This document shows, in pieces, positions 27,441 through 36,657 of a DNA stretch of 64,000 bases. The notes beneath the pieces were generated by a model. The model saw nothing but the letters and a program-made list of their open reading frames with translations, was not told where the DNA came from and searched no databases. How positions within the stretch are numbered: position 1 is the stretch's first letter; each line of letters opens with the position of its first letter. The stretch comes from Streptomyces ferrugineus. Its GTDB lineage: Bacteria > Actinomycetota > Actinomycetes > Streptomycetales > Streptomycetaceae. The translations under genes and the position numbers were made by a program. The DNA is taken from assembly GCF_015160855.1 (NCBI RefSeq), contig NZ_CP063373.1, positions 5,208,001 to 5,272,000 on the forward strand, read 5' to 3'.

Positions 27441-27500
27441 TTCACGCCCGGCGGTGGGAAAGTCACGAACCCGCCATGCGGCGGCAGATCTTCCGGTAGG
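27441..27500. repeat. about 60-bp leader repeat, copy 1
   Basis: The segment beginning TTCACGCCCGGCGGTGGGAA and ending CAGATCTTCCGGTAGG recurs almost unchanged at 33507-33567. It lies upstream of protein B on the minus strand and may hold the module's promoter or operator. Confidence 0.7.
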
Positions 27501-27683
27501 GAGGCACTAGTCTGCCCGTGGCGGACGACCACCCGCCGTCCGATGGCCGAAGAAGAACCCTGCTCGTCGCTGTCCGCCCCGAAGACCGGCTGGCTCGGGG
27601 TGTGGGTACCGCGGGTGCGCTGGCCGCCCGCAGCCCTCGAGACGAGGCTGCCACCCACACGGATCTGCGGAACCCAGCCGGAG

Positions 27684-28496
27684 TCAGTCGTCTGCGTGCC
27701 GCAGGACAGCACTGCCCGATAGCGGGATCCACTCATCGCTGAGGGGAGCCAGTGCATCAGCCGGCGCGAGCGTTCCGACGGGTGCCGTGTACGCCCGCAC
27801 AGTGTGCTCCCAGCAGGTCGACGTCAGCACGACCTCCCGGTCGAACAGCGCGGCCTGGAGCCCGAGAAGGCCGGCGCTCTGGAGGGCGCGAACGTAGTTG
27901 AGGAGTTCGATCGCCTTGACCATGACCCAGGCGATCAGGGGTACAGCGGCACGGAACCGTTCGGCCAGGCCAAAGGGATCGGCCTCTTCGAGGAGACCGG
28001 TGTCGTGGTGAACCACGTCGCCGTAGATCCATGCCATGGCCAGCTTGCGGTCGTCGAGATCGGTGGTCCAGCCCTCGGCGGCGTCGCCGAGCATGACCTG
28101 GTAGCCGCCTTCGCGTGCGGCGTTCGGCTCCGCTCTCGTGCGCCACTCGGCCCGCGCCGCCTTCACCCACATCGTGTCGTGCGGCAGTTCCCGGCAGAAG
28201 TACCCCACCGCGGCCAGCGCCTTCAGATACGAGCAGGCGTCACCTTCCAGCAGCAGAGGCCTGACCCGGGCCGCAGCCGACTCCACGACCTCCTCGGCCG
28301 GGTACTCCTGCCGGACTTGTACCTCACCGTTGCCGAGAGCCGTCACCACGTACGGTGCGCTGGACAAGGCAACCAGCGCGTCCCAGTCCGCCGCCAGCGA
28401 GTGTGCCTCCACCCGGCGGGCACGCACCACGAACGCCTCGAGTCTGCCGCGGTGCAGCGCCGCCGGATCCGCCCCTGCTTGAGCGTGGGTTTTCAT
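27684..28496 (-). CDS. unknown helical protein between the duplicated modules
   Basis: A 270-aa soluble, mostly helical protein from the ATG at 28496, which follows GGAGGGG. I do not recognise it, but the composition, codon use and segments such as DACSYLKALAAVGYFCREL and TTDLDDRKLAMAWIYGDVVH look like a real protein. It lies 144 bases downstream of the 1420-aa gene on the same strand and may be co-transcribed with it. It lies within the block framed by the two leader repeats, so it may belong to the same defence unit. Confidence 0.6.
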   Translation of the reverse strand: MKTHAQAGADPAALHRGRLEAFVVRARRVEAHSLAADWDALVALSSAPYVVTALGNGEVQVRQEYPAEEVVESAAARVRPLLLEGDACSYLKALAAVGYFCRELPHDTMWVKAARAEWRTRAEPNAAREGGYQVMLGDAAEGWTTDLDDRKLAMAWIYGDVVHHDTGLLEEADPFGLAERFRAAVPLIAWVMVKAIELLNYVRALQSAGLLGLQAALFDREVVLTSTCWEHTVRAYTAPVGTLAPADALAPLSDEWIPLSGSAVLRHADD

Positions 28497-28639
28497 CAGC
28501 CCCTCCAGGAGTAGGTGAACCGCCTGGTCCAGAGCCGCACGGCTTCGGCAAGCATGACGCGGCAGCCACACCAGCGGCAATCCGATTCAGGACGGCCAGC
28601 CGGGTGTCCCGCGCGCAGGCTGCCGGGTGTCGGGCCGGG

Positions 28640-31600
28640 TCAGGGCGAGGATGCGGGCTGTGTGGATGTTCTGCGGCGCGACCATGAGCTGGGTGCCGGC
28701 AGGTTGCCGTTGACGACGATGGCTGCGACGAGTGACGGCGCCTGTAGGTTGATCAGGCCGTGGAGCGCGGGCTGGAGGGTGAAGAGGTAGTTCTCCGGCA
28801 CGCCGACGGGTGAGGTCTTGCGGCTCATGTCCAGGATGCACAGGATCGACAGGCGTGCGCCGTCGGCGGCTGCGTACTGGGTGGGCTGACCCATGTACTT
28901 GGGGGCGCGCTCTTGGGTGACCGGGGTGGTGCGCTCGACCTTCAGTTCGGCGGTGATGCCGTCGTGCCGGACGTCGAGGTATCCCAGGGCGAGCGGGCTG
29001 CCCCGTTCCAGGCGCCCGCCGAGTTCCGGCTCTGCCTGCAGTTCCTTGTACAGATCATCATGGAACTTGCGTTCGGTGACGTGACTGCCGCGTTTGTACT
29101 GCTTGCTCCAGGTCATGGTGAGTCCGGTGCGGCAGATGGCGGTGAACAGGCGGCAGAAGGCCTGGAGCTGGCCCTCGTCGTAGCCAGCGCGGTGGAGGCT
29201 TTCGTAGAGGGCGAGCAGACGTTCGTCGAAGACGGGGAAGCTGGTCAGGAAGTCGCGTGAGGCGTCGAAGGGCCGCAAGCGGATCTCTCGGTGCCCGGCA
29301 GCATCGAGGCTCTGGGTGAAGGGTTTCCCGTCCTTGGTGCCGCGCCAGCGCAGGTTGACCGAGAACGGTGGGGCAGGGCTGCCGGCGGGCAGGGCGAAGC
29401 GGAGGATGAGCGTGCCGGTGGCGCTCAGTGTCACCGGATCCTCGGGGCGTGGCGGGCGCGGCCACAAATAGGTGGGGGTTTCCGCCTCGGCGGGGGTGAA
29501 GTGGCCGAGGAGGTCTGCTTCGAGGCTCTGGGCCCAATCGGGCCAGGGGCCGGTGCGGACGTCGAGGCGGAGTTCGTAGACCGTGGAGGGGCGCAGGATC
29601 TGCGGGCCGGTGATGAGGCGTCCGTCGACGCTGGCCAGGACGACGGCGGCGGCCGACTGGTCCTCGGCGGCCCGGGCGTCAGTGTCGGTGTCCGCCGTGC
29701 CGGAGCGAAGCGGTGTGCGGCGTCGGCCTCGGGCGATCACCAGGGGCAGGGGCAGCGCGGCGAAGCGGGTGAGGAGGTCGGCCACGCCGCTGGCACCGGT
29801 GAGGGCCTGTGCCTGCTCCAGGACGACCAGCAGTGGTCCGGCCAGCGGGTCGGTGTCCGTGAAGCGCTTGTGAAGGTCGGCGGCGGTGGCGATGGCGCGT
29901 CGGCGGGCTGCGGTGGCCAGCGCGGTCATCTGGGCGGTGTCGGCGTCGAGTTCGGCCGCATCGAGCAGGACCAGGAAGGAGGCCACCTCACACAGTCCGG
30001 CGAAGGACCGCACGTAGGCGGCAGTCGCCGTCGCTTCCTGGGCCTGGTCTCTGAGGGTGTCCGCGGCGGCGCGGAGTTGGGCTGCGCGGGCCCGCAGTGC
30101 GTCGGCCGGGTCGCCGACTACGTCGCCGGGTCGCCGGTCCGTGTCGTACTGGCCAGTGCCGTCGGCCGGCGCCGGTTCGTGGCCGGTGAGAAGGCCGCGG
30201 AGCGTGACCCGGAGACGGGCCTGCTCGGTCAGAGCGCGGGCGTCGCTGTCTGCGTCCAAGGCGTGGGCAGCGTGGGTCAGCGCGCGGGCGGCCTCCCGCG
30301 TGTGTCCCCCGGCCGCGGCGGCGGCATCGAACGCGGCCGCGGCGGCGATCAGCGAGGCCAGCGCCCGGTGGACGGTGAAGGCGGGCTCGTCCGGTGTCGC
30401 CTCGAGGACGGCGTTCATGAGGGCGGCGGCATCTGCCTGGCGGGCTGCCCGCCAGGCGACTTCGGCATATTCGGCCGCACCGAACACCCCGTGCGGCCCG
30501 AGTTCGAGGGCGGCCTCCCGCAGATCCTGCATCGGCAGGCCTGCCAGGCCCGGGCCGCACTCCAGCAGCGCGCACAGTTCCTCGTTGTCGTGGGCGTTGA
30601 ACCGGTCGTTGATGTGCGGGTCGCGTACCTGGCGCAGGCGCAGCTTCGCCATGGCCGAGGTGGCCGTGGTCTGCGGCAGCCAGTCGCGGCTCAGGGCATC
30701 GCGCAGGTGGTAGCGGTCGAGGTCGGCGGCGCGCTTGAGGATCTGCTGTTCGGTGAGGGCCCGGAGGGCTTCGTCGCCGCAGGAGAGACGGGAAGCGGCC
30801 GCCATGGCCTTCGTGACGGTGTCCGGGAACCGGTCGTTGTCGACCTGCGCGCAGACCAGCAGGGCGTAGCGCAGCAGAAGATGCGTGTCCTGGGTGCTCC
30901 ACTCCAGACGGAGGGCGGTGTCGAGTACGCCGTCGATGACACCGAGGTAGGGGTCGTTGAGCAGGGCCGGCAGGAGGTCGGAGACGCTGGAGGGCAGCCG
31001 GTGGGCGCCGCCGATGTGGGCCCAGGCGCTCAGCGCGGCCGACCGGGAGGCGACATCGGCGTCGACGAGGTAGGTGTGCAGCAGCGGGAGAATCATCCGC
31101 AGCAGGCCGGGATGGTCACCGTGACGCCGTCCGAGCGTCCCCAGCAGGGGCAGCAGACGCGGCACGATGACCTGTCTGCGCCGACTGTCGCGTTCGTCGG
31201 TGATGGTGTCGATGACCGCGGCGCACACGGCTACCGCGTCGAGGGCGGCGAGGTGTTCCAACGCGTCCAGGAGCCTGACAATGCCGGACGCGAAGGACTG
31301 CAGGTGGGCCTCCCGTTCGAGGAACCGCAGCTGTGGCGGGAGTGTTTCGGGGGTGGCCAGGAGCGGGGCGGGTACGCTGTCCGCCGACTCCAGCATGTCG
31401 ATGGCGGTCAGGACCGTGCCCAGGAGGGCAGGCAGGTACGGGCCGGCCCAAGCGGGGTGGGCTCGGGTCAGATGCTCGGCCAGGGTCGCGGCCTGGACGC
31501 GTACGTCGTCGCCCCAGTCTCCCCCGACACGGGCCAGGCACGTGGAGAGCAGTTCCTCGAAGACGGCCTGCTGCCGGCCCTCTCCGGGCTGGGGATCGCT

Positions 31601-32902
31601 CGAGGTACGGAACCGGTCCTCGGGGTCGATGAGGCGGCCGGCCTGTTCCAGGACCCCGAACAGGCGCTGGCGCAGGGTGTCTCCGGCTGTGCTGCCGGTC
31701 CGCTCGAGCTGGGCGGGCACATCCCCCACCTCCAGGACGAGCAGGGCGGCAAGGGCTTGCTGGAGGGTGCCCACCGGCGCGGGGTCGTTGTGGTGGTCAC
31801 CGTCGACGCCCAGATTCAGCAACATCGCCGGCACGAGCGCGCCCGCCGCGTCCGGGTGCGTGAACCCCAGGGCCCGTACGGCGGCTGCGGCAGCGCGCCG
31901 GTCGGTCTCGGCCTCTCGTCGTGTCCGGGGTGCGGGCCGCACTCCGGCAGGCACCGCCAGCGACGCGGACGGCCGGGGGGCGGGCAGCATGCCGGTCAGT
32001 GCCGCGGCCACGGCGCGGGGGGACGCTCCCGCTGCCACCCGAAGACCGCTGGCGTCCCCGGTTCCGCCTTCATAGGACCCCAGACGTCGGCTTCGCGGCT
32101 CAGCGAGATACACCAAGGACCGGACCGCCGCCTCATCGAGCCGGCCGTCGTCGTCAGGAGTCAGCAGGTCAGCCACGCAGCGGCCGGCCTCCTCGACCGG
32201 GCCGCGCCGCAAGGTGTTCAGGGCCGCCATCAGGACATCCGCCGCGAACTCGCCGCGGGAGCGGGCCACGTGCCGCAGCGGCGTCAACAACGGTGAGACG
32301 CGCACGTCAGCCACCAGCCCCAGGGCCAGCTCGATCACTTCGGTGGTGAAGGTCTCCGGCGCCCGTTCCGCCAGCGCGGTCAGCCGACGCAGCGCACCGT
32401 CGCAGGTCGCCTTGTCCCGTTCCGTACCGGGCTCCTGGTCCAGGACGCCGATATCGTCCAGCGCACCGGCCATCGCTGTGTCCGATGACGCCTGCGTACC
32501 CCGGCGGTGCTCGGCGCGCCGCTCCCACGCGTGGTGCTGTCGTGCGGTTTCGGCTCGCTCGGCTTCCTCTGCTCTGGCCGCGGCTTCCCTGCGTTCGTCC
32601 ATGACCGTGGCGAGGTTCGGCACATCGCCCGTGGGACGGCGGTGAACGCACCCCGCGCAGTGCTGTTCGTAGAACTCGCCGGCGATCCAGTCCAGGTTCC
32701 CGCTGGCACTGCCGTGCGCCACGAGGCAGCCCACCTGCCGCATGTTGATCGGCAGGCCGGTGGCCGCCTCGGCCATTCCCTGGCCACCGCACTCGGTGAA
32801 CGTCATGTTCAGACAGTGGCGGCGGGCCATCTCCACGGTGACGGCGTTCCTGCGGCCGGTCCTGACCGCATCCTCGAAGATTCGCTCTGTCTGACTGTCC
32901 AC
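28640..32902 (-). CDS. 1420-aa HEAT-like protein with C-terminal PD-(D/E)XK-like domain
   Basis: A very large protein. The first about 100 residues are Cys-rich (HCLNMTFTECGGQG, QHCAGCVHRRP) and may bind a metal. A coiled, Glu/Arg-rich helix follows. From about 170 to 1000 it is built of helical repeats typical of HEAT-like scaffolds. A beta-rich segment (about 1080-1220) leads to a C-terminal domain with KFHDDLYKELQ, then YLDVRHDGITAELKVER and GQPTQY. This fits the D...ExK core of a PD-(D/E)XK nuclease. The GTG at 32902 starts the ORF; no strong ribosome binding site is seen. A large sensor plus nuclease suggests an anti-phage effector, but I know no exact family. Confidence 0.65.
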   Translation of the reverse strand: MDSQTERIFEDAVRTGRRNAVTVEMARRHCLNMTFTECGGQGMAEAATGLPINMRQVGCLVAHGSASGNLDWIAGEFYEQHCAGCVHRRPTGDVPNLATVMDERREAAARAEEAERAETARQHHAWERRAEHRRGTQASSDTAMAGALDDIGVLDQEPGTERDKATCDGALRRLTALAERAPETFTTEVIELALGLVADVRVSPLLTPLRHVARSRGEFAADVLMAALNTLRRGPVEEAGRCVADLLTPDDDGRLDEAAVRSLVYLAEPRSRRLGSYEGGTGDASGLRVAAGASPRAVAAALTGMLPAPRPSASLAVPAGVRPAPRTRREAETDRRAAAAAVRALGFTHPDAAGALVPAMLLNLGVDGDHHNDPAPVGTLQQALAALLVLEVGDVPAQLERTGSTAGDTLRQRLFGVLEQAGRLIDPEDRFRTSSDPQPGEGRQQAVFEELLSTCLARVGGDWGDDVRVQAATLAEHLTRAHPAWAGPYLPALLGTVLTAIDMLESADSVPAPLLATPETLPPQLRFLEREAHLQSFASGIVRLLDALEHLAALDAVAVCAAVIDTITDERDSRRRQVIVPRLLPLLGTLGRRHGDHPGLLRMILPLLHTYLVDADVASRSAALSAWAHIGGAHRLPSSVSDLLPALLNDPYLGVIDGVLDTALRLEWSTQDTHLLLRYALLVCAQVDNDRFPDTVTKAMAAASRLSCGDEALRALTEQQILKRAADLDRYHLRDALSRDWLPQTTATSAMAKLRLRQVRDPHINDRFNAHDNEELCALLECGPGLAGLPMQDLREAALELGPHGVFGAAEYAEVAWRAARQADAAALMNAVLEATPDEPAFTVHRALASLIAAAAAFDAAAAAGGHTREAARALTHAAHALDADSDARALTEQARLRVTLRGLLTGHEPAPADGTGQYDTDRRPGDVVGDPADALRARAAQLRAAADTLRDQAQEATATAAYVRSFAGLCEVASFLVLLDAAELDADTAQMTALATAARRRAIATAADLHKRFTDTDPLAGPLLVVLEQAQALTGASGVADLLTRFAALPLPLVIARGRRRTPLRSGTADTDTDARAAEDQSAAAVVLASVDGRLITGPQILRPSTVYELRLDVRTGPWPDWAQSLEADLLGHFTPAEAETPTYLWPRPPRPEDPVTLSATGTLILRFALPAGSPAPPFSVNLRWRGTKDGKPFTQSLDAAGHREIRLRPFDASRDFLTSFPVFDERLLALYESLHRAGYDEGQLQAFCRLFTAICRTGLTMTWSKQYKRGSHVTERKFHDDLYKELQAEPELGGRLERGSPLALGYLDVRHDGITAELKVERTTPVTQERAPKYMGQPTQYAAADGARLSILCILDMSRKTSPVGVPENYLFTLQPALHGLINLQAPSLVAAIVVNGNLPAPSSWSRRRTSTQPASSP

Positions 32903-32995
32903 CCCATCACTGTCTCAGGCACCACTGACAACGCCGACCGCCGTTCATTCCGCCCTTGTGCGCTTCGTGCTGTCTGCCCGCACCGCCTTCGCTTT

Positions 32996-33446
32996 TCAGG
33001 TCATCCCACGGGCGGTACTGCGCCGCACTGTCACGGGGCCGACGCAGTCCGCGTCGGCCATCGGCCCGGTGATGATCACGACGTCGCCGGTGGGGGCGAC
33101 ATCGCGCTGCGATGTGGGCTCCGACGACGGGGAGCCGTCGCAGAGGCGGCTCGTGTCCGGGAGCCGGGCCATCAGTGCCTCATCGGGCAGCCGCAGTTCG
33201 GGGTGCGCCGGGGCACGGGAGTGAAGAGTGGACGTCGTGGTGAGCTGCAGTCCGCCCGCGCGTCGCACCGGGTCTCGACGGCATCGGGTATCGGTATCTC
33301 GGCCTGGTCCTGAGCGTCGCGGACCTGCAGGGTGTGGGGCTGCAGGGCGAAGATCGCCATCAGCGAAGTGCCCGCCCGCCGCCTGCGGTTGCTTCTCGCC
33401 GATGCCCGGGAGGCGCGGCGGCAGCGGGGATGTGGTGGTAACTCAT
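32996..33446 (-). pseudogene. degenerate copy of unknown protein A
   Basis: The minus strand starts at an ATG (33446) and reads, across at least one frame change near 33270-33300, AIFALQPHTLQVRDAQDQ, then RRAGGLQLTTTS, LRLPDEAL, and VVIITGPMADADCVGP. These match the intact gene at 26390-26866 segment by segment. The C-terminus has diverged. It is a decayed paralogue. Confidence 0.75.
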
Positions 33447-33506
33447 CGCGTCTCTTCCTGTCCTCTTGCCCGCTCGGGAGGCGGGGCGGCCAGGGGGGCA
33501 CTGGTG

Positions 33507-33567
33507 TTCACGCCCCGGCGGTGGGAAAGTCACGAACCCGCCGTGCGGCGGCAGATCTTCCGGTAGG
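33507..33567. repeat. about 60-bp leader repeat, copy 2
   Basis: Nearly identical to 27441-27500. Here the leader runs directly into a sequence matching the end of gene B and the B-A spacer (CACCAGTG..., AAGAGGACA), so gene B has been deleted between leader and stop in this copy. Confidence 0.7.
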
Positions 33568-33771
33568 AGGAGCGAGCAGGCCCGGCTATCGTCAGCCTTG
33601 ACGTCACGGGCGCCTCCACCGACTCGAACTCGCCAGCGCTGTACGCCTTCTGGAGGAACTACGCCAAGGGCACCATGGAGTAGCGGCACGGGCAAGGTGG
33701 TGGCCGCCTCCTGTATCCCGTACGCCTCTTACAGTCGCCCCCGAGGGGGTGGGCGCGATAGAAACCGGGGC

Positions 33772-34608
33772 ATGGGGTTGAAGAAGGTGTGGTCGGCCGT
33801 GATGGCCGTGCTGGGCGTGGCCGGGCTGGCGGGGGTGCTGGCCCTGATGTTCACTCCGCTGAGCTGGCGCCTGGCACGCTGGCTGGCCGGGCAGGACTGG
33901 CCGTTGATGGACGCCGCGGCCCGGTCTGCGGCGGTGGGGCAGTTCCGGCTGGCCGTGGTGCAGGCCGTTGCGGGCGTCGGTGCCGGCATCGCCCTGATCT
34001 ATACCGCCCGGTCCTACCGGCTGAGCCGTCGCGGGCAGGTGACGGACCGTTTCACGAAGGCGCTGGAGCGGCTGAGTTCGGATGAGCCGTATGTGTGCAT
34101 CGGAGGTGTTCTGGCACTGGAACAGATCGTCCAGGACGCCCCTGACCAGGGAAGGCATGCCGCTCGGGTGCTGAATGCATTCGTGCGCCGCCATACACAG
34201 CCTGCCGGTGCGCCGCGCGGTCTGGCGTCCGTACAGCTTCCGGGGGAACCCGACGAGATGGTTCAGGAGGCGCTGCGGGCACTCACCGCACCTGGTTCAC
34301 GGCGTCGAGGAGGTTCCTGGCCGCCGGTCGATCTCACGGGGCGTCATCTCGCGAAGGCCCGCCTGCCGGGAGCTGACCTGCGGGGGGCTCTTCTCAAGGG
34401 GACGACGCTCAAGGGCGCCGTTCTGTGTCGGGCGCGGCTCGACGGTGCGGACCTGGCGGATGCCGATCTGGTGCGAGCGGACCTGTCCGACGCACGGGGG
34501 CTGACGGTCGAGCAGGTTCTTGCGGCCCGCGGTTTGCACGACTGTGTGCTGCCGGAGCCCGTGCGCAGTGATCCCCGGGTCGTGGAGCGTGTCAGCCGGG
34601 GGGAGTGA
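33772..34608 (+). CDS. pentapeptide-repeat protein with two N-terminal membrane helices
   Basis: A 278-aa protein. Two hydrophobic helices (about 7-27 and 60-82) precede a cytoplasmic segment, RRGQVTDRFTKALERLSSDE followed by YVCIGGVLALEQI. This segment is the conserved lead-in of many bacterial membrane-anchored pentapeptide proteins. C-terminal pentapeptide repeats then follow (ADLRGALLKGTTLKGAVLCR, ARLDGADLADADLVRADLSD). The ATG at 33772 precedes MGLKKVWS. Function is unknown; relatives occur as possible effectors beside defence genes. It is convergent with the Qat operon, 26 bases from the qatD stop. Confidence 0.75.
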   Translation: MGLKKVWSAVMAVLGVAGLAGVLALMFTPLSWRLARWLAGQDWPLMDAAARSAAVGQFRLAVVQAVAGVGAGIALIYTARSYRLSRRGQVTDRFTKALERLSSDEPYVCIGGVLALEQIVQDAPDQGRHAARVLNAFVRRHTQPAGAPRGLASVQLPGEPDEMVQEALRALTAPGSRRRGGSWPPVDLTGRHLAKARLPGADLRGALLKGTTLKGAVLCRARLDGADLADADLVRADLSDARGLTVEQVLAARGLHDCVLPEPVRSDPRVVERVSRGE

Positions 34609-34634
34609 CGCCGGTGGCTTACGAAGGGTGCGTG

Positions 34635-35399
34635 TCAGGCTTCCAGAGTCCAGTCCGCGACGTCTTCGGGAAGCCTGTCCAGGACGTGTGTGCGGGTGGT
34701 CAGTTCGCGCAGGTTCTGCCAGAAGCGCCGTCTGACTTGTTCTGGTGTCATGCCGCGGAGTTCGGCGAGCCGTTGTTCGAGCCGGTCGATGTGGCCGGGG
34801 CGTGATGCGCCGGTGGTACGTCGGCTGGCCGGGAAGTCGGTCTCCGGCAGCAGACGTGTCAGGGGCAGGGAGGTCAGGATGTCGTCGGGCATGGCGGCGT
34901 TGACAGAGAAGTAGGCGCCCAGGTCGATGGCGTGTCGCCGCTCGGCGGGGCTGCCGAGGAACCAGTGCAGGATCATTCCGGGGTGCGGCTGGTCGGTCAG
35001 CAGGTCCAGGAGAGGGCCGGTGCGTCCGGTGCTGTGCAGCGACAGCAGAACGGGCTGGTCATGAGCGGCCTCAAGGATCTGGGCGAGTACGGTGCGTTGC
35101 CGCTCGAGGTTGCCTCGGCGGTCGAGGCCGACTTCCCCGATGAGGCAGCTGTGCCGCAGGGTGGCACGGAACTGCTGCAGGTCGAAGGCGTCGAGCGCTT
35201 CGGGTACGCCGGGGTGTACGCCGGATCCCCATACCAGGCGCGTGTCACGGCGTCGGCAGGCGCGGTGTGCTTCGGCCGGTGTGCGGGTGACGGCGAAGAC
35301 GACGGCTCCGTGCAGGGCATCGATCTGCGCGGGGGTCACATCGGGTGCGATGTGGGCGTGGCAGTCCAGCGGTGGCAGTTCGTCAGGGAAGGGGGACAT
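34635..35399 (-). CDS. qatD: QatD, TatD-like nuclease of the Qat defence system
   Basis: A 254-aa TatD-family metal-dependent hydrolase. The metal site is visible: HAH in DCHAHIAPD (about residue 14), Glu in GEVGLD, His in LSLHSTGRT, a second His in LHWFLG, and Asp in LLPETDFP. It is the last gene of a four-gene operon in the order qatA-qatB-qatC-qatD and overlaps qatC by 17 bases. Qat systems are known to protect against phage; the biochemical role of QatD within the set is not established to my knowledge. Confidence 0.9.
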   Translation of the reverse strand: MSPFPDELPPLDCHAHIAPDVTPAQIDALHGAVVFAVTRTPAEAHRACRRRDTRLVWGSGVHPGVPEALDAFDLQQFRATLRHSCLIGEVGLDRRGNLERQRTVLAQILEAAHDQPVLLSLHSTGRTGPLLDLLTDQPHPGMILHWFLGSPAERRHAIDLGAYFSVNAAMPDDILTSLPLTRLLPETDFPASRRTTGASRPGHIDRLEQRLAELRGMTPEQVRRRFWQNLRELTTRTHVLDRLPEDVADWTLEA

Positions 35400-36657
35400 G
35401 GTTCAGCTCCTGCAGACCTCGTTGGCACAGGTCCACGACGGCGTCGAGGTCGGTGTCGGGGGGAAGTTCACCGACGGCGAGGATGTCGGTGTCGTCGATG
35501 CCGCGGACGATGGCCTGCCGCACGTCGTGGACGTCTTTACGACGGCGGTCCAGCAGCAACTGGTGTGCTGCGCCGGTGAGGTGATGGACGAGGTAGGTGG
35601 TGGTGTCGTGGTGGGGGCCCGCGGTGAATGATCCCCTGCGGACCAGGCAGGCCAGGCACAGGCCGCAGTTGAGGGTGGGGTCCCCGCCGGAGTACCAGTT
35701 GCCATCGAGTTTGCTGCACGAGAGGGTTGCCGCCCCAGCCTGCAGCAGGGACTGGCCCGCACGGTCCAAGGCTCGTGCCAGGAGCTGTCCCTTGGTGAGG
35801 TAGGCGTAGGGGTTGGCCACCGTCACGGGGAGGTCCAGGCTCGCCAGGAGCTCGTTGATTCGGGCGAACGTGCCCGGGTGGGTCGAGCGGGTGGACAGGG
35901 CGCCGCCCCGGGCGGCGGTCAGGGGCGGGTTGATGCTGGTGAAGCCGTTCTCGGGGACGGTCACCCGCCGGCTCGAAGCACCGGCGGCGACCGCTGAGGC
36001 CAGGGCGGCGAACAGCAGGCTGCGGCTGCGTGAGGAGGATTCCGCGGCGGTGTGGGTCTGGCAGAGTTTCACGCTGAGGTGGCGCAGCGGCTGCCGTGCA
36101 CGGTCGTTGAGCCAGGCACTGGTCTGCTGCTGGGCGTGGCGGATGACGGTGCTGCCGTCGTAGTGGCTGAGGTGGATGCGCTCTGCCGTGTCCCCGAGAT
36201 GGTCCGCGGCGCCGCACAGGGAGTCGAGTCCGCCGCTGAGGAGCATCACGTCGTCGGCATCGGGCACGGGTGCCGGGCGGTGGCCGCCGGGGGCGGTGGG
36301 TACGGCCTGCAGGTGCCAGGCGTCGCCGGTGAGCCAGGACAGCAGTTCTTCGGCGAGCCGGCCGGACGCAGCGTTCCAGGGGTCGGGGTCGACGGTGTGG
36401 ACAGTGAGGTCGATGGTGCGCGTGAAGGTGGTGAGGGGACGGCGGGTGCTGCGGTCGGCGAGGTAGGCGGAGGCGGCGATACGGACGAGGTCGGCGGCGG
36501 CTGCCGGTGCGGGGCCCAGGAGGTCGAGGTCCCAGCCGAGTGTGCAGGTGACGGTCAGTGTGGGGCTGTGGGCGCGGGTGCGGGGCCAGTGCAGGGCGGT
36601 GGCGGAGGGCTCGTGCTGCTGTCCGTCGTGCGGCAGTACTTCGTAGGCGGTTGTCAT
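35383..36657 (-). CDS. qatC: QatC, QueC-like PP-loop ATPase
   Basis: A 424-aa protein. An N-terminal segment of about 130 residues precedes a PP-loop domain with the ATP-pyrophosphatase motif LLSGGLDSL and the QueC-type cysteine cluster (CSKLDGNWY ... NCGLCLACLVRRGSF), which probably binds zinc. QueC makes preQ0 in housekeeping cells. In Qat operons the homologue is thought to serve a modification reaction of unknown product. The ATG at 36657 overlaps the qatB stop (ATGA). Confidence 0.9.
   Translation of the reverse strand: MTTAYEVLPHDGQQHEPSATALHWPRTRAHSPTLTVTCTLGWDLDLLGPAPAAAADLVRIAASAYLADRSTRRPLTTFTRTIDLTVHTVDPDPWNAASGRLAEELLSWLTGDAWHLQAVPTAPGGHRPAPVPDADDVMLLSGGLDSLCGAADHLGDTAERIHLSHYDGSTVIRHAQQQTSAWLNDRARQPLRHLSVKLCQTHTAAESSSRSRSLLFAALASAVAAGASSRRVTVPENGFTSINPPLTAARGGALSTRSTHPGTFARINELLASLDLPVTVANPYAYLTKGQLLARALDRAGQSLLQAGAATLSCSKLDGNWYSGGDPTLNCGLCLACLVRRGSFTAGPHHDTTTYLVHHLTGAAHQLLLDRRRKDVHDVRQAIVRGIDDTDILAVGELPPDTDLDAVVDLCQRGLQELNHVPLP

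Larger units (their letters stand above)
32903..33771. other. 869-bp interval with degenerate module copy
   Basis: It contains the damaged protein-A copy (32996-33446) and the second leader repeat (33507-33567). Between 33568 and the pentapeptide gene start at 33772 I see no further gene. Confidence 0.5.

Noticed and set aside
29291..32296. 1001-codon open frame on the plus strand
   Set aside because: Antisense to the 1420-aa gene. Long antisense frames are expected in DNA with such high third-position GC; the translation is low-complexity.
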